This document shows, in pieces, positions 33,682 through 41,664 of a DNA stretch of 64,000 bases. The notes beneath the pieces were generated by a model that did no database searches, had not been told where the DNA came from, and saw nothing but the letters and a program-made list of their open reading frames with translations. The stretch's first letter is position 1; the number at the start of each line of letters is the position of its first letter. The stretch spans positions 1 to 64,000 of the forward strand of contig CAYQUX010000005.1 of NCBI GenBank assembly GCA_964420995.1. Reading direction: 5' to 3'. The DNA is from Leptolinea sp964420995 (GTDB taxonomy: Bacteria; Chloroflexota; Anaerolineae; Anaerolineales; Anaerolineaceae). The position numbers were made by a program, and so were the translations under genes.

Positions 33682-35427
33682 CTAGCGGTCCACTTCACCG
33701 AGGATGATATCCAGTGAGCCGAGAACTGCCACGGTATCCGCCAACTTTTCTCCCCGGCTCATTTCTGCCAGAGACGTCAAATTGATAAAGGATGGTGCCC
33801 GAACATGGTAGCGTTGAGGATTGGGCTTTCCATTTGAAATCACATAAAACCCCAATTCTCCTTTGGGCCCTTCAACCCGTCCGTACGCTTCACCAGGTGG
33901 CACCTTAACCATGTATTGCGGTTTCCCATTCATGATCGGGCCATCCGGGATATCATGCAATGCCTGTTGCAAGATACGAAGACTCTGCCTCATTTCGTCA
34001 AGGCGTACCAGGTATCGGTCATAGATATCACCGTGATACCGAACAGCGACATCGAACTTAAAGCGTTCATAAATAGAATATGGGGCGGCTTTGCGAACAT
34101 CGTACGGTACCCCAGAGGCACGCAGTTGTGGCCCGCTGGCAGAATACGCCGCAGCCTCATCCGCCGTCAACACACCAACACCTTCTGTTCGCAATCGAAC
34201 AATTTCATTGTGCGTCAGGTATTTGTCGAGATCATCAATTTTCCTCGGTAGCCGGTTAAAAACCAGCCGGCGCACTTTTTCAAGGGCGGATTCATTCATA
34301 TCGCGGGCCAACCCACCAAAGCGGAAATAATTACACATCATCCGCGATCCTGATACTTCTTCAAAGACATCCAGTATCAGTTCACGTTCTTCCAATGTAT
34401 AAAGAGCTGGAGTGAAAAATGCTCCAAGGTCATTCAGGAGAAAACCGGTAGTCATGATATGACTGCTTATACGGGTCAATTCCGCCATGATCACTCGAAT
34501 GTACTCGGCCCGTTCAGGTGGATTGATACCCATCAATTTTTCTACGGCTAGCGCATACCCAAAGTTATTGCTCATGGAAGACAGGTAATCCAACCTGTCG
34601 GTGTATGGCATGGTTTGAAGAAACGTATTTCTTTCCGCGATCTTCTCGTGACTGCGATGAAGATAACCCATAACCGGTTTCAAATTAACAATGGTCTCAC
34701 CTTCCATAAGCACGGCCATGCGGAACACGCCATGGGTGGAAGGATGCTGCGGTCCTAGGTTGACTATAAGCTGATCTGTTTTAATATCGCCGGATGGTGA
34801 GATGGCATCTTTACGGAGACTTTCATAGAGTGCCTCTTCTCCAGTAAACTTCCAGTGGTCAGGTTCAAACCCTGCGGGGTACTTTACATTGTCCCCATAT
34901 GGATTTTTATCTTCTGATGAGGTAAAGTGAGCGTCAGGCCAGCGGGATTTAAAAGGTTTCGTCTCTTCTTCAAAAAAAGGTTCCTGCCAATCCTTTCTCA
35001 AAGGATGCCCGTCAAAACCTTCCCATAATAAAATACGCCGAAGATCGGGATGGTCATCAAAAGTCACACCATAAAGATCAAAGACTTCCCTCTCCTGCAA
35101 CTCCGCTCCAGGGAATACCGAAGTCAAACTGGGAACATGGGGCTCCGAGCGGGAAATTTGTACCTTGAAGTTAATCCCAGCGCCGCCTGTCGTGCGATAT
35201 AGCAAATAAACAATATCTAAAAGATTTTCAGGGAAATGGTCTACAGCGGTAACCATGGATAGATAATCAAATCCAAGTTCATCCCGCACTGCTCGCGAAA
35301 AAGTCAGAAGATCGTCCGCGTTGATTATGAATCCGCAATACCCCGGGCGTTCATCCAGTTTCACCCAGGCAGGGTATCGGGATTGCAGATCAAATTCAAG
35401 TTCAAATCCGCTTGGATCACTCATCAA
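33682..35427 (-). CDS. nuoC: NADH-quinone oxidoreductase subunits C and D, fused
   Basis: 581 residues, a NuoCD fusion. The NuoC domain (about 1-175) contains GINFKVQ, EREVFDLYGVTFDDHPDLRRILL and EGFDGHPLRKDW. The NuoD domain (about 205-581) begins with LIVNLGPQHPSTHGVFR and ends in DIILGEVDR, with RVIMAELTRISSHI and SGSRMMCNYFRFGG. It forms the quinone-binding side of complex I. Its start overlaps the nuoB stop by 4 bp. The fusion is known from E. coli and some other lineages, whereas many Chloroflexi have separate genes. Confidence 0.93.
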   Translation of the reverse strand: MMSDPSGFELEFDLQSRYPAWVKLDERPGYCGFIINADDLLTFSRAVRDELGFDYLSMVTAVDHFPENLLDIVYLLYRTTGGAGINFKVQISRSEPHVPSLTSVFPGAELQEREVFDLYGVTFDDHPDLRRILLWEGFDGHPLRKDWQEPFFEEETKPFKSRWPDAHFTSSEDKNPYGDNVKYPAGFEPDHWKFTGEEALYESLRKDAISPSGDIKTDQLIVNLGPQHPSTHGVFRMAVLMEGETIVNLKPVMGYLHRSHEKIAERNTFLQTMPYTDRLDYLSSMSNNFGYALAVEKLMGINPPERAEYIRVIMAELTRISSHIMTTGFLLNDLGAFFTPALYTLEERELILDVFEEVSGSRMMCNYFRFGGLARDMNESALEKVRRLVFNRLPRKIDDLDKYLTHNEIVRLRTEGVGVLTADEAAAYSASGPQLRASGVPYDVRKAAPYSIYERFKFDVAVRYHGDIYDRYLVRLDEMRQSLRILQQALHDIPDGPIMNGKPQYMVKVPPGEAYGRVEGPKGELGFYVISNGKPNPQRYHVRAPSFINLTSLAEMSRGEKLADTVAVLGSLDIILGEVDR

Positions 35428-36107
35428 TCCACCTCAGAATTATCAAGGGACGTGTCTTCAGATTGAGGCTCCTCCATATGCGTTTCGCTGGCTTTCAACC
35501 GGCAAAGTCTGGAAATATCATCATACCGGGCAGGATCCATCAAGTCTGGTCCAAGCACTGGTATGGGTATGGGAGCAGTGGCTTCCTTTTGGTACCAACG
35601 AGCGTTCTTCAAAGACTCACCGTCAACCTTCTTTTGAAGGGTGATCAATCCGTTCAACAATGCCTGCGGGGTTGGGGGGCAGCCAGGAATGTAAACATCA
35701 ACCGGGAGAAATCGGTCGATACCTGGTACAACGTTGTAGCTTTCTTTAAATGGACCACCGCCGTTCGCACAGGCGCCCATGGAGAGAACATATTTCGGTT
35801 CGGCCATCTGGTTATATATACGAACTATCTGTGGAACCATTTTTTTTGTAACGGTACCGGAGATAACCATCACATCTGCCTGGCGAGGACTGGGACGCAT
35901 TACTTCCATTCCAAATCGTGAAAGGTCATATCGGCTGGCCGCCGTGCAAATCATTTCTATGGCGCAGCATGCCAGTCCAAACATCATGGGCCACATTGAG
36001 TTGCGCCGACCCCAGTTATAAATTCGATCAATGGTTGTAATCGTAACAACGCCTTCTAACTCAGGCGAGACTTCATACCCGGGAGAATTGAGCGAATCCT
36101 CTGTCAT
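35424..36107 (-). CDS. nuoB: NADH-quinone oxidoreductase subunit B
   Basis: 227 residues. Holds the terminal N2 [4Fe-4S] cluster: Cys-Cys in MFGLACCAIEM, then MGACANGGGPF and YIPGCPPTPQALLNGL. The acidic C-terminal extension of about 50 residues (PQSEDTSLDNSEVD) is longer than in E. coli. Near-consensus promoter upstream and AAGGAG before the ATG. First gene of the block nuoB-nuoCD-nuoI; subunits A, E-H and J-N are not here, so they lie elsewhere or a reduced complex is made. Confidence 0.93.
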   Translation of the reverse strand: MTEDSLNSPGYEVSPELEGVVTITTIDRIYNWGRRNSMWPMMFGLACCAIEMICTAASRYDLSRFGMEVMRPSPRQADVMVISGTVTKKMVPQIVRIYNQMAEPKYVLSMGACANGGGPFKESYNVVPGIDRFLPVDVYIPGCPPTPQALLNGLITLQKKVDGESLKNARWYQKEATAPIPIPVLGPDLMDPARYDDISRLCRLKASETHMEEPQSEDTSLDNSEVD

Positions 36108-36124
36108 ATTACTCCTTATCTGGG

Positions 36125-36150
36125 TAATAGTAATCCATTAATAGAGTAAT
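36125..36150. promoter_or_regulatory. Repeated half-sites downstream of the nuoB promoter
   Basis: TAATAGTAAT (36125-36134) and TAATAGAGTAAT (36139-36150) lie in the same orientation 14 bp apart, the second touching the nuoB -10. This is a possible binding site for the divergently encoded regulator. Confidence 0.45.
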
Positions 36151-36176
36151 TCTATCATTCCGGATTTTCGTGTCAA
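36149..36176 (-). promoter_or_regulatory. Sigma-70 promoter of the nuoB operon
   Basis: On the minus strand consensus TTGACA (36176-36171), 16 bp, TAGAAT (36154-36149). The start codon is about 42 bp downstream with AAGGAG in front. Confidence 0.8.
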
Positions 36177-36179
36177 GCG

Positions 36180-36185
36180 TATAAT
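36180..36185 (+). promoter_or_regulatory. -10 element of the Cys-rich regulator gene
   Basis: Perfect TATAAT, 23 bp upstream of the ATG at 36209; no good -35 (the spacing points to TTCCGG). The expected 5' leader is under 20 nt and has no Shine-Dalgarno, so the message may be nearly leaderless. Confidence 0.5.
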
Positions 36186-36208
36186 TATGTAAAATATATT
36201 TTATATAT

Positions 36209-36826
36209 ATGATGATAAAAAACACATCCACAACGCAAAAATTGTTATCCATAATTGAGGAAAAGAAAACTTTTTCTGCCCGTGATCTGGCGCTTGCTTG
36301 CGGGTTATGCGAACCGGCTGTTCGCTATCACCTCCGCAAGCTTGTCAACATGGGTTTGATTGTTGAAGTGCCCAATCAGGAATCCATGTTAAAAGCTGGA
36401 CGCAAGGTGCAGTTATTTAAAAGAAATCAGCCTGACCAAAATCAGACTCTTTTTTTGCTGTGTCGTCTGATAATTGAGAATTTACCATCACTGCTTAAAG
36501 ATATAAATCCTGTTGAATATTTGTGTGATCTGGTTTTGATAAAGAACGATAACGAAAATATTACGAAAAAACTTCCCATAAAGGAACTGGTTGGGTGGTT
36601 TAACCAACGGAACTACCAGGTCAGCTGGGAAGCCGGAAGCACAGGTCCAATTCTATCGTTTTTAAATTGCCCATTTCATGAAATTCACATGGGGAATGAC
36701 ATACTTTGCGAAATGGACAGGCAATTATTGTCAATTCAAAGCTGCTTTTCGTGGGAATTGACCGAGCGCAGGGACTGGCGAACAAACATGGGGGCCTGTA
36801 AATTCAGTGGTAAACGATGTGTATGA
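36209..36826 (+). CDS. Winged-helix regulator with a C-terminal Cys cluster (SufR/COG2345-like)
   Basis: 205 residues. N-terminal helix-turn-helix (FSARDLALACGLCEPAVRYHLRKLVNMGLI) of the ArsR/DeoR-like kind. The C-terminal part has Cys in NCPFHEIHMGNDILCEMD and in GACKFSGKRC, the spacing seen in COG2345 regulators such as SufR that hold an Fe-S cluster. I infer a redox or Fe-S-sensing repressor. It is divergent from nuoB with only 101 bp between, and likely controls the nuo-mrp-ricT operon and itself. The ATG ATG start has no Shine-Dalgarno. Confidence 0.78.
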   Translation: MMIKNTSTTQKLLSIIEEKKTFSARDLALACGLCEPAVRYHLRKLVNMGLIVEVPNQESMLKAGRKVQLFKRNQPDQNQTLFLLCRLIIENLPSLLKDINPVEYLCDLVLIKNDNENITKKLPIKELVGWFNQRNYQVSWEAGSTGPILSFLNCPFHEIHMGNDILCEMDRQLLSIQSCFSWELTERRDWRTNMGACKFSGKRCV

Positions 36827-36842
36827 TGTAAAATTGGGTATC

Positions 36843-37628
36843 ATGCGAATATTACACTGTGCTATCTATTATTTGAAATCCTTATTCTCAATACTCTTTA
36901 AATTTTCGCCAGCGTACAAAATCATTTCTGTCATACTATTCCCCAATAAAAAGATTCACGAAATTCAACTAAAAGACTATAAGGTTTCATTCCATGTCAG
37001 GTCCATCATGGATATTTGGTCTATCAAAGAAACATTTGTTGATGACTTCTACCGATTTAATAATACAAAATTACAGGATAACCCTGTGATAGTGGATATT
37101 GGCGCGGGGATTGGAGAATTCGCAATTCGCGCTGGCGCGGCATTCCCCGGGCACAGAGTCATCGGTTTTGAGCCATACAACGAATCCTTCTGCTATTTCC
37201 AGAAAAATATATCCTTAAACGGATTAACAAATGTAACCCCGGTTGAAGCCGCGGTTAGTTCTTTGCCCGGCAATCTGACAATTGATATTTCTTCAGGAAA
37301 CCCACTTCAATTTCGAACAGTAGCAAACGGGCAGATTGAATCAAAGGTCAATACCGTTGCATTGATTCCATACCTAGATGAACATAAAATCGCGACTATC
37401 GACGTTTTGAAAATTGATTGCGAGGGAGGTGAGTACGATATTCTTCTCCCTCTTAAAAAACATGATCTGGAGCGGATCAAATTTATCACAATGGAATACC
37501 ATGAAGGCCTATCACCTCATAATCACCATGAACTGCATCAACATCTGGAAGCAGCGGGATTTTCAGTAACCTGTGTTCCAAATATTGTTCATGAAAGAAT
37601 CGGGTACATCTACGCGAAGCGAAATTAG
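36843..37628 (+). CDS. FkbM-family methyltransferase
   Basis: 261 residues from the ATG at 36843; GTG at 36807 would overlap the regulator gene by 20 bp. FkbM domain: VDIGAGIGEFAIRAGAAFPGHRVIGFEPYNES (SAM site) and IDVLKIDCEGGEYDILLPL (family motif). The N-terminal part, with a hydrophobic helix (LKSLFSILFKFSPAYKIISVILF), may touch the membrane. It probably O-methylates a sugar or lipid-linked glycan. The start codon is uncertain because the ribosome binding site is weak. It ends 3 bp from the convergent peptidase gene. Confidence 0.8.
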   Translation: MRILHCAIYYLKSLFSILFKFSPAYKIISVILFPNKKIHEIQLKDYKVSFHVRSIMDIWSIKETFVDDFYRFNNTKLQDNPVIVDIGAGIGEFAIRAGAAFPGHRVIGFEPYNESFCYFQKNISLNGLTNVTPVEAAVSSLPGNLTIDISSGNPLQFRTVANGQIESKVNTVALIPYLDEHKIATIDVLKIDCEGGEYDILLPLKKHDLERIKFITMEYHEGLSPHNHHELHQHLEAAGFSVTCVPNIVHERIGYIYAKRN

Positions 37629-37631
37629 GAA

Positions 37632-39131
37632 TTATTCATTGTTGATGATAATCTGACTAAACCATTCACCACTACTGCTGGAACGCAGTTCTTTTTCCTG
37701 GTTGTTCAAATAACCTTTGTATTCCTTTTCACCGTAAGAAGCCGTCCACCCATCCATCACAAACGGAATGACTCCCCCGGCAGGTATCCATTCGCCATTG
37801 TATAGCCGGGCGATATGGACGTTTCTTCCCGATGAACTTCCCGCAAGGCAAGATGGATGTCCAAGCAATTGTCCTTCTTTTATGGAATCGCCAATGTGTA
37901 ATTGTTTATCCAATGTTAAATGGATATACAGAATATTCCATCCGGTTCTTGCTGATCCATCTCCATCCAGATCAATGGATAGAATACCGTCATCAACCCG
38001 GGAGATCACTCCATCTGCGGCAGCGATAGCATTATAAGGAGACGCATCGCAACCCGCTTTCTCTGCCGGTGGAGCGAAGTCAATCGCGGCGTATGGATAG
38101 CCTGTCCCCCATCCAGAATGCGGTCCTCCGGAGAATGACCATTTAACGTTGTGTTGTAATGGCATAAGCAGAGCCGGCTGATCTAAATTTTCTGGAATAA
38201 GGATACTATCCGAACTCATAGAAAAATCCACCGGTCCGAACAATCTTTCGTATGTCGCGAGAAATCCTTCAGTCCCAAGCGCATGCTCAAGCTTACTTCC
38301 TGAGAGGAAGCGCGAAAAATAATACTGAAATGCCACGCTACCCGCGTTACTTGTTGGATGAGGACGGACGAATCCACCTGTTGCATCAACAAATTCTGTT
38401 AGTAAACCCTCGCGCCATCCGTAATAACCATTATTTAATGCGTTGGCCGCCCAGGATAATTGTTTTCCGATTGTCTTCCTATTTGTTTCTGTATTCCCGA
38501 GCGAAAAAGAGGTTGGAATGTGGGGGTCAGACAGCCCGTGAAGATGGTATTCAACCAGAGCCAGAAGAACTTTTGGCGATATGGAATAGTTTTCCGCCGT
38601 GAGTTGTAAAATTCTCTTCCCACCAACTGCGTTTCCACTGCTATTATCCACATACACCTTCAACCAACCAGGAGTCTCGTTGACGAAAGTTTCTGCATCA
38701 AAATCCTTCAATTTCGGTCCGTAGACAAAATCCGCATCTGCAATTATTAAGTTTTGAGTTAAACCTAAAAATTCCTGAGGAATATCTATATGCACATTTT
38801 GGCCGGGAGGCAACGTTCGATAGGGGCCATTGGCAAAAACCTCAGGATTTTTGGCAATGATTTCATCCTGAGAGACCTTAAATCGCAAGGACAAAGCCGG
38901 CAGAGTATCACCTGATTGGATAATGTAACTGGCCGAGCCATTTTCTGGAAAGACGTTTGGTTTTAGAGGTTCCCGGGTTTGAATGGTATCTGAAACAGGA
39001 GTTTCAGTGACAGATAAATCCATCAAAGGCTGTGTGGTTTTAGCTATGATATTGCATGCAAAGATGATAAAGATCATCATACTTGCAATAATCAATTTAC
39101 ATACTTTTGCCAATAACCCATTTGTGGACAT
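37632..39131 (-). CDS. Lipoprotein with LysM and M23 peptidase-like domain
   Basis: About 499 residues. Signal sequence with lipobox IFAC (Cys26 from the chosen ATG), a LysM domain (SYIIQSGDTLPALSLRFKVS...LPPGQNVHI), a middle helical region and a C-terminal M23-like fold (AAIDFAPP, IAAADGVISRVDDG, LYIHLT, GHPSC, HIARLYNG). The first metal His of M23 is not in its usual place: the only candidate is in GGPHSGWG, about a dozen residues before the Asp, so it may be an inactive amidase activator. In-frame starts at 39212 and 39152 also exist, but the first lies in the glmS terminator region. No Shine-Dalgarno is clear for any of them. Confidence 0.72.
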   Translation of the reverse strand: MSTNGLLAKVCKLIIASMMIFIIFACNIIAKTTQPLMDLSVTETPVSDTIQTREPLKPNVFPENGSASYIIQSGDTLPALSLRFKVSQDEIIAKNPEVFANGPYRTLPPGQNVHIDIPQEFLGLTQNLIIADADFVYGPKLKDFDAETFVNETPGWLKVYVDNSSGNAVGGKRILQLTAENYSISPKVLLALVEYHLHGLSDPHIPTSFSLGNTETNRKTIGKQLSWAANALNNGYYGWREGLLTEFVDATGGFVRPHPTSNAGSVAFQYYFSRFLSGSKLEHALGTEGFLATYERLFGPVDFSMSSDSILIPENLDQPALLMPLQHNVKWSFSGGPHSGWGTGYPYAAIDFAPPAEKAGCDASPYNAIAAADGVISRVDDGILSIDLDGDGSARTGWNILYIHLTLDKQLHIGDSIKEGQLLGHPSCLAGSSSGRNVHIARLYNGEWIPAGGVIPFVMDGWTASYGEKEYKGYLNNQEKELRSSSSGEWFSQIIINNE

Positions 39132-39155
39132 ACCGTTTATTTTAACGTTCATAAG

Positions 39156-39190
39156 AAAAAAGAGGAACGCCATGATTAGACGTTCCTCTT
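39156..39190 (-). terminator. Intrinsic terminator of glmS
   Basis: AAGAGGAACG (39160-39169) and CGTTCCTCTT (39181-39190) form a perfect 10-bp stem with an 11-nt loop, followed on the minus strand by TTTTTTC. It lies 23 bp past the glmS stop and directly in front of the LysM/M23 gene. Confidence 0.88.
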
Positions 39191-39212
39191 CTCCTAATAC
39201 CTTATCGTACAA

Positions 39213-41057
39213 TTATTCAACTGTTACAGATTTGGCCAGATTCCTTGGCTGATCCACGTCCAGACCGCGTATTGAAGCAATATGATACGCTAACATTTGC
39301 AATGGGATCACGGTTAATACCGGACTGAGCATCCAGGGAATGGGCGGAACCCACATGCAGCTATCTGCCAGGTGTTCCACATTTTTGTCGCCTTCCGTTG
39401 CCACGGCATATACCTTGCCACCTCTGGCTTTGGCCTGTTCAATCTGGCTGGCCATCTTTTCATACCACGGATCATTGGGTGCCAGCGCGATGACCGGCAT
39501 ATCTTTGTCTATTAACGCGATAGGGCCGTGTTTCATCTCTCCTGCCGGGTACCCTTCGGCATGGATATAGGAGATTTCCTTCAATTTCAATGCCCCTTCA
39601 TAGGCAATTGGCATATTAATACCACGCCCGAGATATAACGCGTCTTTCGCTTCCTTCAAATCCTGGGCAATCTTCTTGATTTCGGGTTCATGTTCCAAAC
39701 ATTTCCCAGCCAAATCCGGCACCAGGCGAAGGTCGTTGACAAGTTTCTTTCGCTGATCCACGGGTAATGTGCCACGCAGATCCGCCAAAAGAACCGCCAG
39801 CATATAAAGATCCACAAGTGGCGCTGTGAACGCTTTGGTGGAAGCCACACCGATTTCAGGGCCTACCTGCATCGAGATGTATCCATCAGCTACACGCATG
39901 GCCTGGGAGCCGATGGCGTTGACAATGGACCATGTTGTTGCTCCCTTCAATCGTCCTTCTTCCATGGCGGCAAGTGTATCCGCGGTTTCTCCGGATTGAC
40001 TTATGGCAAGGATCACCGTTCCAGGTTGAATGATCGGATCGCGATACCGAAATTCAGAAGCGATGTCGATTTCTACGGGAATTCTGGCAATACGTTCAAT
40101 TAGAATCTTTCCTACCATTCCGGCGTGGCTCGCTGTACCGCAGGCAGTAATGATAATTTTGTTTATCTTGCGGGCTGATTCGGGAGTCAATTTCAATTGG
40201 GGTAATTGAATTAACCCTTTTTCAAAATCCACCCGTCCGGCCAGTGTGTCTGTAAGGCTGCGTACCTGTTCATGTATCTCTTTTTGCATGAAGTGGCGGT
40301 ATTCACCCTTTTCGGCAGATATTGGATCCCAGTTGATGGTTTGGATGACCGGTGTAACCGGAACACCTTCCAGTGTGGAAATCGATACCCCTTCACGGGT
40401 TATAACAGCCATCTGCTTTGATTCGAGGAAAGACATGCGATGAGTTTGTTCCAGAATGGCGGGAATATCAGAGGCTACGAACATCTCTTTTTCGCCATAA
40501 CCGATGACCACACCGCCGGCATTTCCAATGCGCGCGGCAATGATTTTGTCGGGTTCATTGGATGAAAGCACCACAATGCCATGTGCTCCGCGAATTTGTT
40601 GCAGCGTCTTACGAACAGCGTCTTCCAGATTGCCTGTGGAAGATAAGAAACGTTCAATTAAATGAACAATTGTCTCGGTATCGGTATCAGAATTGAATTC
40701 CACCCCTTCTGAGCGCAATTCATCTTGCAGATCCTGATAGTTTTCCACGATTCCATTGTGAACCACCACAACTTTTCCGGTTGCTCCGATGTGCGGATGC
40801 GCGTTCCTGGCACTGGGTTCACCATGTGTAGCCCAACGCGTATGCCCGATACCCACGCTTCCGCTCAAAGGTTCTCTGACTACTAGGTTACACAGGTTAT
40901 CCAACTTTCCGGCATCCCGGCGAACCTCAATCTTCTTTTTTTCATCAAGAACAGCAACACCGGCAGAATCATAACCGCGATATTCCAACTTTCGTAAACC
41001 ATTCAGTATTATCGGGGTGGCATCTTTGCCGCCGATATAGCCAACAATACCGCACAT
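39213..41057 (-). CDS. glmS: Glutamine--fructose-6-phosphate aminotransferase
   Basis: 614 residues. Makes glucosamine-6-phosphate from fructose-6-phosphate and glutamine. After Met removal Cys2 is the amidase nucleophile (MCGIVGYIGG), with glutaminase motifs EYRGYDSAG and GHTRWATHG. Two SIS sugar isomerase domains follow (ITACGTASHAG, ISQSGETADTLAAM, GRGINMPIAYEGALKLKEISYIHAEGY), and the normal end is DQPRNLAKSVTVE. The ATG at 41057 is fixed by GGAGG and by the Cys2 requirement; the longer frame to 41108 is not used. It is controlled by a glmS ribozyme upstream. Confidence 0.97.
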   Translation of the reverse strand: MCGIVGYIGGKDATPIILNGLRKLEYRGYDSAGVAVLDEKKKIEVRRDAGKLDNLCNLVVREPLSGSVGIGHTRWATHGEPSARNAHPHIGATGKVVVVHNGIVENYQDLQDELRSEGVEFNSDTDTETIVHLIERFLSSTGNLEDAVRKTLQQIRGAHGIVVLSSNEPDKIIAARIGNAGGVVIGYGEKEMFVASDIPAILEQTHRMSFLESKQMAVITREGVSISTLEGVPVTPVIQTINWDPISAEKGEYRHFMQKEIHEQVRSLTDTLAGRVDFEKGLIQLPQLKLTPESARKINKIIITACGTASHAGMVGKILIERIARIPVEIDIASEFRYRDPIIQPGTVILAISQSGETADTLAAMEEGRLKGATTWSIVNAIGSQAMRVADGYISMQVGPEIGVASTKAFTAPLVDLYMLAVLLADLRGTLPVDQRKKLVNDLRLVPDLAGKCLEHEPEIKKIAQDLKEAKDALYLGRGINMPIAYEGALKLKEISYIHAEGYPAGEMKHGPIALIDKDMPVIALAPNDPWYEKMASQIEQAKARGGKVYAVATEGDKNVEHLADSCMWVPPIPWMLSPVLTVIPLQMLAYHIASIRGLDVDQPRNLAKSVTVE

Positions 41058-41144
41058 AATTAACCTCCAAAAACAATTGGTGAATTGAACGCTACCTGAA
41101 TGCAGCATTCACGGTTGAGAGATGTGTTCTCTGTGGATTTGTTT

Positions 41145-41299
41145 TTTATTAGGAAAACCAGAAGTATTCTGGAGGGCATCCGCTGATCTGTCGATTTTCC
41201 CGGAAATTCTTCCGGTTAACCCCATCCTGCGATGGGGAACCCTCATCCTCGTCACTCGTTAACGTATCGTCCCCCGGTTGTTTATACGAGCCGTGCGCT
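41145..41299 (-). ncRNA. glmS ribozyme (glucosamine-6-phosphate-responsive)
   Basis: On the minus strand the region starts with A|GCGC (cleavage expected between 41299 and 41298). It contains the conserved core GTTAACGAG, then GACGAGGATGAGGG, and later GCGGATGCCCTCC, which pairs with GATGAGGG to give the P3 stem. Between the conserved blocks are clear hairpins (CCCCATC/GATGGGG, CCGGAA/TTTCCGG), followed by CCAGAA/TTCTGG. These match the glmS catalytic riboswitch, and it sits about 90 nt before the glmS start codon. Binding of glucosamine-6-phosphate would cut the mRNA and lower glmS expression. Confidence 0.87.
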
Positions 41300-41324
41300 A
41301 TTGTTTTCCATTTTGGTCATTATC

Positions 41325-41353
41325 ATAATCTTATAAGCATTCTCCTGTGTAAA
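41325..41353 (-). promoter_or_regulatory. Sigma-70 promoter candidate of glmS
   Basis: On the minus strand TTTACA, 17 bp, GATTAT. The predicted start point is a few bases upstream of the ribozyme cleavage position, as expected for glmS leaders. Confidence 0.5.
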
Positions 41354-41364
41354 TGGAATATACC

Positions 41365-41392
41365 ATGACTTTAATAACTTGTCTCGTATAAT
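41365..41392 (+). promoter_or_regulatory. Promoter of the small plus-strand gene
   Basis: ATGACT, 16 bp, perfect TATAAT (41387-41392), followed by GGAGG and an ATG at 41417. The -35 matches four of six bases. Confidence 0.5.
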
Positions 41393-41416
41393 ATCATAAT
41401 TATTTCGGAGGAATAT

Positions 41417-41608
41417 ATGGTCATAATGGCGGAAATTAAAAATGGTGAAGGTACTTTATTAAATGTCATGGCATTGCCACCCAAAGAGTTCAAGACCGGA
41501 TCCAAAGGATATTATGCCAATGGCAAAATGGAAATCGATGGAAAGCGATATCAGGTGCAGATACAACTTGTGGAGATAGGCAGCAAATCTCCCAAACAGG
41601 AGGAATAA
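41417..41608 (+). CDS. Small conserved-looking protein of unknown function
   Basis: 63 residues, soluble, with predicted short strands (GTLLNVMALPPKEFKTGSKGYYANGKMEIDGKRYQV-like pattern). A good GGAGGA Shine-Dalgarno and a promoter precede it. I do not recognise the family; the layout (two beta hairpins and a charged tail) would suit a small beta barrel. It stands alone between the glmS leader and typA, divergent from glmS and convergent with typA. Confidence 0.65.
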   Translation: MVIMAEIKNGEGTLLNVMALPPKEFKTGSKGYYANGKMEIDGKRYQVQIQLVEIGSKSPKQEE

Positions 41609-41640
41609 AACCAGGAACTGGAAGAGTCCGGTTCCTGGTT
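41605..41640 (-). terminator. Terminator after typA
   Basis: AACCAGGAAC (41609-41618) pairs with GTTCCTGGTT (41631-41640), 12-nt loop. On the minus strand it is followed by TTTTATT; on the plus strand the T tract is poor. Confidence 0.75.
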
Positions 41641-41664
41641 ACTTTGAATTTTTTATCGCGAAAT

